From positions 321,604 to 385,603 of the forward strand of contig NW_014577073.1 in assembly GCF_000485595.1 (NCBI RefSeq): 64,000 bases of DNA, read 5' to 3'. The stretch is from Priapulus caudatus. Taxonomy: Eukaryota; Priapulida; Priapulimorpha; Priapulimorphida; Priapulidae. The translations under genes and the position numbers were made by a program. This document shows, piece after piece, positions 10,801-22,800 of this stretch (within the stretch, counting starts at the first letter, position 1; each line of letters opens with the position of its first letter). Under the pieces are notes generated by a model. The model was not told where the DNA came from and searched no databases. It saw only the letters and a list, made by a program, of their open reading frames with translations.

Positions 10801-13800
10801 GACCTCATCAATGACCCCTATGTACCGACATCACCACTGACCTCATCAATGACCCCTACGTACCGACATCACCACTGACCTCATCACTGACCCCCACGTA
10901 CTGACCATCACTTGTGCTAATGCTGCATGTATTATGGCTGCAGGAGCGTGAGGCGGACAAGGATCGGCTGGAGCGGCTGACCGCGCAGAACATACAGCTT
11001 CACTTCGACAAGACAAACTCGATCAACGAGTCGGCGAACCTCGGAGCTGAGCTGGACGACGCTCGGCGCATCTCTGCAGGTACGTGAGAGGCGTAAGCAT
11101 GCGGTATCTCTGCTGGTACGTGAGAGGCGTAAGCATGCGGTATCTCTGCTGGTACGTGAGAGGTAGGAGCACGCCACATCTCTGCAGGTATCTAAGGGGC
11201 GTGCACACGCCGCATCTCTGTAAGTAAGAGGGAGGTGCATGCACACCTCACTTCTCTGGAGGTGTGAGAGAGGTGTACATGCTACTCATTCCAGTAGGTC
11301 TGCGGAGCGTCTATGCAGCAGCTTTATCGTGGCTCCTTGCACGAAACTCTTCTTAGATCGTTGCATGCATCTTTGAACTTGACTTTGTGTGACTGCTAAT
11401 AAGATGTCTAGAGCTTGTGAGTGTGTGCAGTGTAGATCTGAGAGTAGCAGATAGATTTAGCATGGTTTTACTCGATGATGTAATCTAGTAGTTGTTGTGG
11501 TTAGCTGCAGTATTCATTCTTAACTTGGTGTTGTATCGTTAGCGTAATGTTTGCATTTTTTCTCTCGGCTTGTTTGTTCGTAGCTGAGGTGTCAAGGAAT
11601 GCTTCATATGAAGGTAAATCTAATATAGATGAGGCCTGGGATAGAGATGTAGTTAAGAGTATGTGTGGCTTACACATCAGAGGCAGCATGATTTAGCTAT
11701 CTGTCGGAGATTTCACAGCATGCTGTAAATCTGTTTTCCGTGTGCAGCGGGTCGTGCGTCCACGCAACCGTTAACGTGCACGCGATTTATCACACGCCTT
11801 TTCCTGCATGTTGTTTCCTGTAGCGAATGCTAGTTTCTGCGCGGAGATGGAATTCTTCCTGGACCGTGAACAATTCAGTAAGTTTCCTCCCGTTCAATTT
11901 GCTGCTCGTGGAAAGTCGCGCGTGCGACCGACCACCCACACCTCGCATGTCACAACCGTCTTTACTCGAATGCAATTCTTGTCTATTTCGTTCTTTTATA
12001 AACACTCCTTATTTGTGTCGTCAATTATTCGTCGCATTTCTCGTTCGGTGATTCTTTGGTTTCTCGTGTTTTTTTGAATGTCATTCTCTTCTAATCGTTT
12101 TATACTGTTTAGGTAGCTCGCAGCCACAACTTTAACGAGCTGAGGCCAGTTGCCAGCAACAAAATTAGTCTTAATGTTAGCCTTAAAATTTTCAATTAAC
12201 AAATTCTTCTCGTAGACCATTGACAGAAACATGGCGAAGTTACGAATTTCTCACATTCAGTGTATAGCGGTGCAGTCTACAAGAAAAAGTTGATGTTAAG
12301 ACTAATTTTGTTTTTGATTAATTTCGTTGACCCCGGGGTACTTGCGGAGTGTGGGTCTCATCTCACACACTCTCTCAGCAAGTTTGCAGCCGACGGCATC
12401 CACCGCTGCATGTCGTAATCGCTTTTGTTACTCCGCCAGCGAACTCCCTCTCGGAGCAGCTCGGCGAGTCGGCGAGTGGCGCCATCTTGCGGCTGCAGCT
12501 GGAAAACAAGAGGCTGCAGCAGGCACTGAAGGACGCGCAGACAGGCGCCGCCGTCGAGACGAACGCCCGCGCGCTCGAGCTGGACAGCGAGAACAAACGG
12601 CTCAGCGAGAAGCTGGAGAAGCTGCAGGTACACAGCGGCAGTCTATGTCTCATAGTACAGTCTATCGCTCGTGACGGTGGCGCTAGTCGTCCGCGGGCAG
12701 GCGTGGGGTGCTCTGGAATTTTCCGCTACTTCTCTTGGCTTATCCAAGAATTAGCTGTCGCAATGCGAGGCAATGTAATAGTGGCAGTGTGTAAACGTTC
12801 AGGGTAACCCTGTAGAAGTTCTTGAGAAGTGACTATAAAACTGTGTGTTGCGGTTGTTTGTAATAATGTATGTGAATAGAGGGAGTGTAGCAGATGTAGC
12901 AGATGTGCTTCCGAGAGACACTTCACTGATCATGTTATCGTCAGATCCACGGGGAATTCTTAACAGATTGCCAGTTTTGGCAGCGTCGCATTGGGGAATG
13001 CAACTGCAATCATATCAATATCAAAATCAAATCATATATGCTCCAAGTTTCGAGGGCACGTTGCTTCGGTCACATGATGAACGCAAGGGGGGGAAACAGT
13101 CTCCTAATAAACAGCAGACAGCAACATATACTCCTCGGTAAATTATTGAAAGCGGCGCGTCGAATCTCGACGGCACGCCACGGCAAACTAAGCGGCTACC
13201 GTTCTAAAACTAAGCGGCTACCGTTCTAAAACTAAAGGCTACCTTCCTAACACTAAAGGCTACCGTTCTAAAACTAAGCGGCTACCGTTCTAAAACTAAG
13301 CGGCCGCCGTTCTAAAACTAAAGGCTACCTTCCTAAAACTAAGCGGCTACCGTTCTAAAACTAACGGCCGCCGTTCTATGAAACTAAAGGCTACCCTTCC
13401 TAAAAACTAAAAAGGCTAGATAACGCGTTCTAAAACTAAGCGGCCTTTTCCGTCTAAAACGAAAGCTACCCGTTCTAAAACTAAGCGCCGCCGTTCATTC
13501 AACTAAAGGCTACCGTTCTAAACTTAGCAGGCCGCGTCTAAAAACAAGCGGTCTAACCGGTTCTAAAACTAAGCGGCTACCGTTCTAAAACCAAGCGGCT
13601 ACCGTTCTAAAACGCAAGCGGCTCTACAGTTATATAACGATGGAGGGAGAGTTGGTGGGTCGTGGGAATCATGCCAGGCCCAGCAAGCGGCTAAGAACTA
13701 CTACGTTTCTTTGATTGACTTTCTTTTTCGTGACTTATTTGCTTGACTTTCTTCTTTCCTCTTCGTTTTCGGGGCAGAAGACGGTGAGCGATGGGCACGC

Positions 13801-16800
13801 GGGCGCAGCTGGGCGGCTGGAGCAGGCAAGACGCAGGAGTCGGCAAGCAGCACGACGAGGCGACCGACGCTGCGCGACGCGCGCGAGAGCCATCAGCGGC
13901 AGCGCGAGGAGCCACGACGCCGAGCGCGCCGCCTGACGCACACCGTCGAGCGCCGCTGCCGCAACGCGGCGCAACAAGCAGAACGCCGACACGCCTGCTA
14001 ACGCGACTCGAGCGCGAGAACAAGAGGCTGCACGAGGGCGGCCGCGGAGTCTGTCGCGCGCTGCGTTCCCACGCCGAGTACGAGTGCGAGCTGCTGGAGC
14101 GTCGCTGCGGCGACGCGGCGACGACGCGTCGCCCGCCGGCGTCGAGTTTGAGCGCCGAGTGCGAGCGGCTGGGAAAGAGGGGCGCCGCCGTGCGGAGGGC
14201 CGCCGAGAAGTGCGAGCGGGAGCGGGCCGCAACTCGAGGTGGATCAACCGCAAGCTGGCGAAGGTGGTGGCGAAGCTGCGCGCGGGGGTGGGCCACCGAC
14301 GCCCGCCTGGCAGCGCGAGCGGCGGCAGCGCGCGCAGCGGGGGCGCGGAGCGAGCAGGGTCGCGCGCGATCGCCAGCGGCGGCCGCGAGAGCGAGCGGGT
14401 CGCGCGCGACGCGGCGGCGGCCCGCGACGCGGCGGCCGCGGCAGAGGACGCACGGGACAGCGCCGTGGCTGACAGCGAGCGTCTGCGTGAGGAGCTGACG
14501 TCGCGCGACGCAGAGCGCGAGCGCGCCGAGACGCGGCTCGTCGACGCCGACGCTGCCGCTGTGCGTCTCCAGAGGGCGCTGGACGCGGCGTCGCGGCGCG
14601 GCGAGGACGCGCGCACCGAGGCCGGGGAGCTTGCCGACGAGAACAAGCAGCTGCTGAAGCTGGTCGAGTCGCTGAAGGCGCAGACGCGACGGCTGGAGGA
14701 GGTTGCGCGCGACAACCAGCAGCTGGAGGAGGAGAGCGCGCGGCTGGAGCGTGAGAGCAAGTCGCACGAGAAGGAGAGCACGCGCCTGCGAGCCACGCTC
14801 GAGCTGAAGGAGTCGACGATCGACGACTGCAACGTGCAGATCGTCGAGATGCAGCGCGAGATGAAGCGGCTCGGACGCGAGCTGGAGCGCAGCAAGGACG
14901 CGGTGACGCGCGCACGCGAGCTCGAGAAGGAGAACGGAGACACGCTGCAGCAGCTCGCCTTCGACAAGAAGACGATGGCTGCACTGCGAGAGGTAGGTGG
15001 CGCTGGCGACCGTGAAGCGCGATGTAGGTGGCGCTGGCGGCCGCGAAGCTCGATACGATCGCAGCGCGTCTCATCTACCTGTATAAGGTTTGTTTCGTTA
15101 GTGGGGGGGGGGGGTCTACTTCCTGTTTTATTAGGTTCTTTCATTTGTGCCAGATACCAAGGTTTTATCAGTATTTGAGCAATTTTTGTGTGCTAAAAAG
15201 TTTTACTAGTATATATTGAATGCCATCGAATTAACTACCATTGGTAAAAATATTGGAAAAACTGTTGAATTACTGTTGTTGTAAAAACTGTTAGTTTATA
15301 ATAATTAGGTATGTGATTGCTACGTTTAGTATGATACCTACAGCAAAAACTATAGGGATTTCAATGCATAAATATTTTGACTCTAGGTACACAACTTGGC
15401 AGTACTTGTAACTGTACTTGTCCTTACATTTGATCTGTTGGTTTTGGTGAGCGAAAGCGTGTGAGCACGTGAATCACGGCTAGCTCTCTTGCAGGACTTG
15501 GTAAATGAGAAGATAAAGGCACAGCAGGTGCACAACGAGTTGGAGCAGCTAACGACGGAGCTAGCAAAGATCGGACTCGATCGGCAGAAACTAGTCGCCT
15601 CCGAACAGACGCAGGATGAAAAGTAAGTGCAGAGCTGTGAATACACACGAACAATTTCATTTAGTGCGATATTAGCTGGTCGTTATCGTTTTAAAATTAT
15701 TAGCGAGCAAAATCTGTTACTGTGGGTCTACCTCATCACCTGTTTCACTGGCACTTGTATGTATAACATTGATGTTTATTGTTATTCAGTAGATCGTTAT
15801 ACAGATTGTTCTACAACAGCAACAGAGCTGAGAAAAATGCAGCCAAATGCAAAAGGACGCTTTTATAACAAATTCAGCTGTAATAGTAGTAATATCGTAT
15901 CGTAAAATGTTAAAATCGTTATATCATGTCATAAACGTAAATAATAATTGCGTGTCTGTTAGCCGGTACAAGGCCTTGGAATCGATGATGGAAGGCACCA
16001 TGAAAAAGAGCTTAGAGCTAAAGGAGGAGAAGGTGCGCGCATTGGAGAGTCGGCTGGAGGAGTCAATCAGCAGGAACCAGTCACTGAGAGAGGAGGTTCA
16101 GGGAATCAGGTGCAAATATGAAGCCATGCAGCAGAGAATTGAGGAGGAGAAGAAAGCTGATAACTCTAGGTAAGGCACTTGCATCTAATCAATACTGTAT
16201 TGTGGTGATGCAATATCTGTATGTGTGATTGCACATGCTACAAGCATGAACATGTGTGCCTGCTCTTGTTCCTTTCGTTGGAGACCATGGATAGATGGTT
16301 TAAGTTAATGTTATGTTGATTTGTTTCACTAAACTTACCCTCTTCTTTTTCTACCCTTTTAAACATTTCTTTTCTCTTAACCTTTATTCCTACATGGGCC
16401 TTGAGGTAGCTTTGTATTCCTTGCACCCTGTTTCAGCAAACTAACTACCGTTATCCACTTATATAATTTTCATGTGTTTACACGGTTGTGGTATCATATC
16501 TCATGCCACCTTTAAGCAATTCTTTGCCTATTCTTTTGAACTTTATGCACTTTTACATGTATGGTCTCTGAGGTGCTTTTATATTCCTTGTGCCATTTTT
16601 CACTCACTGTATCATCTCCCACGCATTTTATGTGGCGTATTACTATTACCTCTCTCTCTCGATCTTTCTCTGTCACTCTGTCTGCACTAACATGCGTGTT
16701 CGTCTGCACTCTTCTTTCAGTGGAGTTCTGTGTGGTTTCAGTATGCCGAGGAGCGAGGACAGCAACAAGACATCAGCCAGCCTAACGGGAGAGATCCTGC

Positions 16801-19800
16801 AGCTCAAGGATCACCTCATCCTGGTCGAGAGAACCGTGAGTTGCCATTCTGTCATCGTGTTAGATCATTTACCCCTGACATGCCTGATGTATCTATGTAC
16901 TCATGTATTTATCTATTCCATCTATCCATCCATTCATCCATCCATTTACTCATTCATCCATTCATCCATTCATTCATCCATCCATTCATCTATCCATATA
17001 TATATATATAGATAAGTAATATAAATATTTGAACATGACTTTAAAATAATGTTTGTACGGTTATGTTGGTGTGAGTATGAGTGCATACCACAGAGGAACA
17101 CGCAGCAGATCTTCTTTTTTTTTCTCTTTTCTTTTTCGTAAAAAAGTAGCAGTGATGCCATGATATAGAATATCCTTCTGTGTAGCATCTTCGCTATTGC
17201 TTTTCGCATACATTCTGTTTACGTGCACGTTGCAGAATGCCACTTTACTGGAGGAGAAGAAGAACCTGTGCTTTAGACTGACGAGCGTGGAAGAGCAGGC
17301 GAAACTATCCAACGATCAGACTAACAACCTGCGAGAACAGAACTCGCAGCTACAGTCTAATCTTGCTAAGCTACAGGTAGACATCTACATTGAGAAATTA
17401 CCGATAGAGCTCAACTGGCTTGCTCTCTTGTCTTTTATCCATGTTTCGACGCTGAAAGATCCTCTGATATTATATACTGCTGAACGTTCAAGTGAATGAG
17501 AGCAGACACTCTCTTATTATTCCGACCTCAATTATAAACGGGAGACCTTGGTTAGCTTCCCTCTCTCTCATTTACTTATTTTAATCTATTCTATCATGCT
17601 ATTCTTTACATTTAATTTCTTTTTATTTACATTATTTCCTTATATAAATTTTGACATTTTCCTATAGTGACTATATGCAGGTTTAAGTGCACTAGCGCTA
17701 GTTGAAGACCTACCTGCCTTCCCCCCAGAGCAGACACTCTTCTATTATTCCCACCTAAATTATAAACGGGAGACCTTGGTTAGCTTCCCTGTCTCATTTA
17801 CTCATCTTCTCATCCTGTTCCCTACAATCTCAAACAAGACAGAAGGCTCGTGTTAGTTTTCCGTCTGCATTTACACATCATCCAGCCACTGCCGGTGCAG
17901 GTCGATTCCTAACATGTTCCACGCGAACTACGAGTATACTCGTTCGATCAATCAAAATGCACGTCCGCGAAACACGAGTATACTCGTGGTAACATTGTCA
18001 AGTACTCCGCCGCTAAATTTGAATTATCGCCGTGGTAATTATCAAATATTACTCAATAGATGGGACTGCCTGCACAAATATAAAATTAAGTAGGCCCAGT
18101 CTATACTTACCCTAGTCTTAGAATTTATTATTTGACCTATATTTAGCCTTCAAAATGATACCAAGATAAGCATTAGTAAGACCGCGAGTAAATCACCACA
18201 TATTGAGCCACCGTAGAACAAGCGCCATGTAAAATTCCAGCAATAGATACTGTAAATTCCTTTTTTTTCGTGGGGTACCAATTTTCATGAATTTCGTGGG
18301 TCTATCAATCCACGAACTTACGTTCCCAACGAAATATGATGTACAGATGTCACGTGCCGGTTCTACGATTTCAATCCACGAATTTAAAAATCCACGAACA
18401 TGTGTTTTTTATCGAAACCACGAAAATTGGGATCCACGAAAATAAGTGACTTTACAGTACATTATTAACAAGGCAGCATTGAAGACGCGTTCACCTCCAT
18501 CGACGTGCCTTCCCGCAGGTGGAGAGCACGACACTGCACTCACGCATCGCCGCGCTCGACACGCAGTGCGACTCGCTGCGGGCGCGGGCGTCGGCGCGCG
18601 ACGAGGAGCAGGAGCGCACGCTGGGCGAGCGCGAGGACGCGGCGGTGGCGCGCGCGTCCCTGCTCGCCGACCACGAGACACTGCAGCGGCTGCACGAGCA
18701 GCTGAGCGGCGAGTACGAGGCTCTGCAGGGGCTGTACGCGACCAGCAAGGGCGCACACAAGCAGCTGAAGTCCGACCACCGCGAGCTGAAGCGATTCTAC
18801 GATGAGCTGGTCAGGGTGAGCATCGGGCCCCTTAACCTGATTACGCTGCCGGCGTGGTTGATAAGCGGCGCCTACTGTTTTCCTAGAAGCGATTCTAGTT
18901 CGAGATCGGTCGCTGCACTTCATGTGAACGAGCACGCTATTGATACGATAACTAAAGCCTTGCTTCTCGAGGTTGATTCATAAACCAACAAACACAACAG
19001 TAACCTGCCGATTAACACGGCACACCCATGCACATGCCCGTCTTTGTGTGGTGGTGCCGGGTGTCATCTCAAAATGTTGCATGTTTCGGCCAGGCAATTT
19101 GTAAATCGTACTACACAGCTGCAGACATCTTGTGCCAATGCTAGGCATCTGCAGGCATCTTGTCATCTTGCCAAGCAGTTTTGGATGTCACACAGTCCTG
19201 CTGCATATCACATCATATCTCATTATCTTGCTGGGCATGCTATAATAGTGATAGATATCTGCACACATCTCATATCCCTGCTAGGCATGTATACACATCT
19301 CACAATCCTGCTAGATATCTGCAGATGTCTCATACTCCTGTTAAGGACCTCATATTGGTAGGAACGTGCAAGCGTTTCGTAATCTAGTTAGGAATTTGCA
19401 GGCAGATGTAGTAATCGTATAAACTTGAAGCTTGTTAACATCATTGCTAATGCTAATATCTAACTCACTGAGTAATAACTGTGTCTTTAAGCTATACTAA
19501 TAATCTAATAAATCGGCATTGACTATGCCTCATTTACCATGCGTAATTTTTTGGGGAACTCCTGAAAACGGTCACGTAGAACTTAGCTTGTTAATTCAAG
19601 AATGTAGCTAACCAACTTTACTTGGGGGTGGGGGAAGGGGGCAAAGCAATGTGCGATTTGTGTTCTTGGCAGTTGAATCTGGACTGTTTTCCATTGTCCA
19701 GTAATAATGTCTATACTGGTCTGCGGTGGTAACTACCCCACTAGTTACTCTGTCTACATCCCTGTCATTATTATTCACTTGTTGCCACTTGCAATCAATA

Positions 19801-22800
19801 CTTCTACAAAAAATATCACTGGGCAATTCCTCCGTAATTTCTTATTTCAGTCCACCCCCATTGGTTTGTAACAGCATAGAAAATATCCCGTTGAACATTG
19901 CACGGCTAGATCGTAGGCAAGTGCTGGGCTGGGGTTAACTGACTGCTTGCTTTGCTGACTGGTGATGGGTGCGGCTGACTACTAATGGCGGTGTTGCTGC
20001 TTGTGGTGGCAGGAGAAGGATGAGGTAGACGAGATGAAGACCTCTCTGTCCAGTGAGCGGGAATCTCTCAAGTCCATGAGCAACCTGCATCTGGACTATA
20101 GCACTCTGAAGGAGACGCAAACACGGTCCCAGCATAGCTATGACAAGCTAAGGGGCGACTACCACAGCCTGCAGGTACACGGCATGCCACCTGGTGCCAC
20201 TGATGGGACTTCCTGCTGCGGATGATGTTCTCTTGTTGTAGTGTCTCGACATTAGTGGTTTGGCATGGCAGGACGCTACAGAGCACAACTTTACGAGTCA
20301 TAATAACGTCGTCTTACGAAAAAGGAAATAAAATGTAGAGATTGAAGGCTAGCATGTACATGCAAGCATTAGTGTCCTTACCCATACTGTATGTTTGCAC
20401 GTGTTATTTGTATCGTGAAACTGACAGCAGTTCTCTTGACCCACAGTCCGACTACAAAACACTGAAGTCTGAGAACAATGCACTGAAGCTGCGCTACACA
20501 GAGCTGCAGGGAGACATGGCTGAATGCAGGGATCATGCCAACTCTCTCGACATCGAGCTTGCCAAGTCTGCGAACCGCTGCGAGGTACTCAACTCATGCA
20601 CGCACGCACGCACGCACGCACGTGCGCACACTACATTGCAAGCAAGCAAGTCTTGTTAGTCTGTGAACTACTGTGAGGTGACACACGCACACTACATCCT
20701 GCTTGTGAAGTTTGCAATGAGCTACAAGGTGACACGTACATGCTTATCACACACACATATATGCACTTACACACGCACGCACGCACGCACGCATGCACAC
20801 ACACTTGAACACACACTCTACATACTGCATGCGAAGTTTGCAAAATGCTAGAAGGTAACACATACAAGCTCATCACAAGTGTGGACGCATGTGCACACAA
20901 ACACATACACACACACTCCATACTATTTTCCAAATATGCTAATAACTGCTGCAATGTGCACACATACCGGTAGTGGGGTGATAATAGCTGTGGTCGTATA
21001 GAAAACATATTGCACAGCAGCAAATCTGATCTTGATCGGTGTAAAGTAGCATCAACAAACTTTAACGGCGTTATAGCTAGTCGGCAGTACACAGTAACTC
21101 TACAATATTGATTGCACGGTCGCAGTTTGATTAAATTAAGTAGTAGGAAAGTAACGTTGGCACAGTACCAACGCTGATAAAAGATGCATGCGATGTGATT
21201 GCGAATTCTGGAAAAGACGGGAAAAATAACGGCTAAGAGGCTATGAGTAGAGATGGCTGCCTCACTAGTGTCGCGACTCTAACCTGTGACACACTAATCT
21301 GTGACAAGCTAACATGTGACACATTAAGCTGTGACAAGCTAACCTGTGACACACTAAGCTGCGACAAGCTAACCTGTGACACAGTAAGCTGTGACAAGCT
21401 AACCTGTGACAAGCTAACCTGTGACACACTAAGCTGTGACAAGCTAACCTGTGACAAGCTAACCTGTGACAAGCTAACCTGTGACACATTAAGCTGTGAC
21501 AAGCTAACCTGTGACACACTAAGCTGCGACAAGCTAACCTGTGACACACTAATCTGCGACAAGCTAACCTGTGACACACTAATCTGCGATGGCACGCGCG
21601 TGTTTGTCTGTTGGCAGATGCTGCAGCAGATGAATGCCACGCTAGAGGAGGAGAACAAGACGCTGATGAACCACATCTCTGCATTGCTCACGCAGAACCA
21701 GGACCTGCTATTTCAGACGCTCGAGAGCAAGGACCAGTTCTACGAGGAACAGCGCGCCTTCTCGTACGTAAACGCGTGCGCGCGGATGTTAGAGTAGTTA
21801 CAGCTCACAGTCACGCTGCATTCGGTATGCAGGGGCCCGGCATCTATCGTCGAAAAACACAATTTTCTTTACGTTAGTCTTAACAGGTCACGTTTTTTTT
21901 TATAGATTAAGGACATGGTAAAGTTACTAGTTTCACATGCGCAGTGTATAGAGAGGTCCAGTCTGTGAGAAAAAGTTCACGTTACGGCTAATGTTAAGAC
22001 TAATCTTGTTGCTCACAACGGACCCCAGCATCCTGCGTGATACGTCATACTGGGGCGAGCAGCATGTAGGGTGGTTGTGGCAATGGGGGCAGCTGCCCCT
22101 GGATTTTTTCCCGCAAAATAATATCATAGACCTAATGACTGTAATTACCCCTAAAGTAAATGTAATGAATAATAGAATGCAATTTTCTTCTGTCTAATCT
22201 ACATATTGTTTATCTTATTTTCGAGAACACAATGCCTGGCTATTAGTCGGTTGAATTGGTTCAGTTACGTTTCTCCCTCTTGGGAATTTATTTAGGTTAT
22301 GGCTTTGCAGCGGGAGAGTGTTGGAGCAGCTAAGCCTAGTATGCACTACATTTTAACAGTTGATAGCACACTTGTCAATCAAGTATGGCATGTGCGATGG
22401 TCGCTACTGCCATACCGATAAGAGCTTTTGTATCAACAGAGACAAGCTGAATACGCTAAAGAGGCAGAAGGAGAAGCTGGAAGAGAAGATTATAGATCAG
22501 TACAAGAAGATGGCATATGATGCGTCAGCATCGCCTAAAAAGTGAGTCAGATTATACAATCAGATCAGATCAGATATAATACAATTATTCTTCCTTTATA
22601 TTTATTTAATAGTGTTATATAAAAGTGTTAAATGAGGATTTTACGGTTTATTTAGCTGTCAAAGCCATGTTGTTACTAATATATTAATTAGGTACCTTGA
22701 AGACAGATTGTGGAAGGATGTATGGATGGATGGATGGACAGACAGACAGACATTCAGAGGGATGAATAGATAAGGGTATGCCCAGAAATGTATGGATCAA

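Noticed and set aside
13691-15144. Long minus-strand frames (358 and 469 codons, Ser/Arg-rich)
   Set aside because: Antisense shadows of the GC-rich coiled-coil exon, whose plus-strand protein matches CCDC88.
21233-21797. Repetitive frames on both strands (Ser/Gln/Val-rich and Cys/Asp/Lys/Leu-rich)
   Set aside because: Product of the 15/30-bp intronic array. Only the piece from 21,618 is a true exon.
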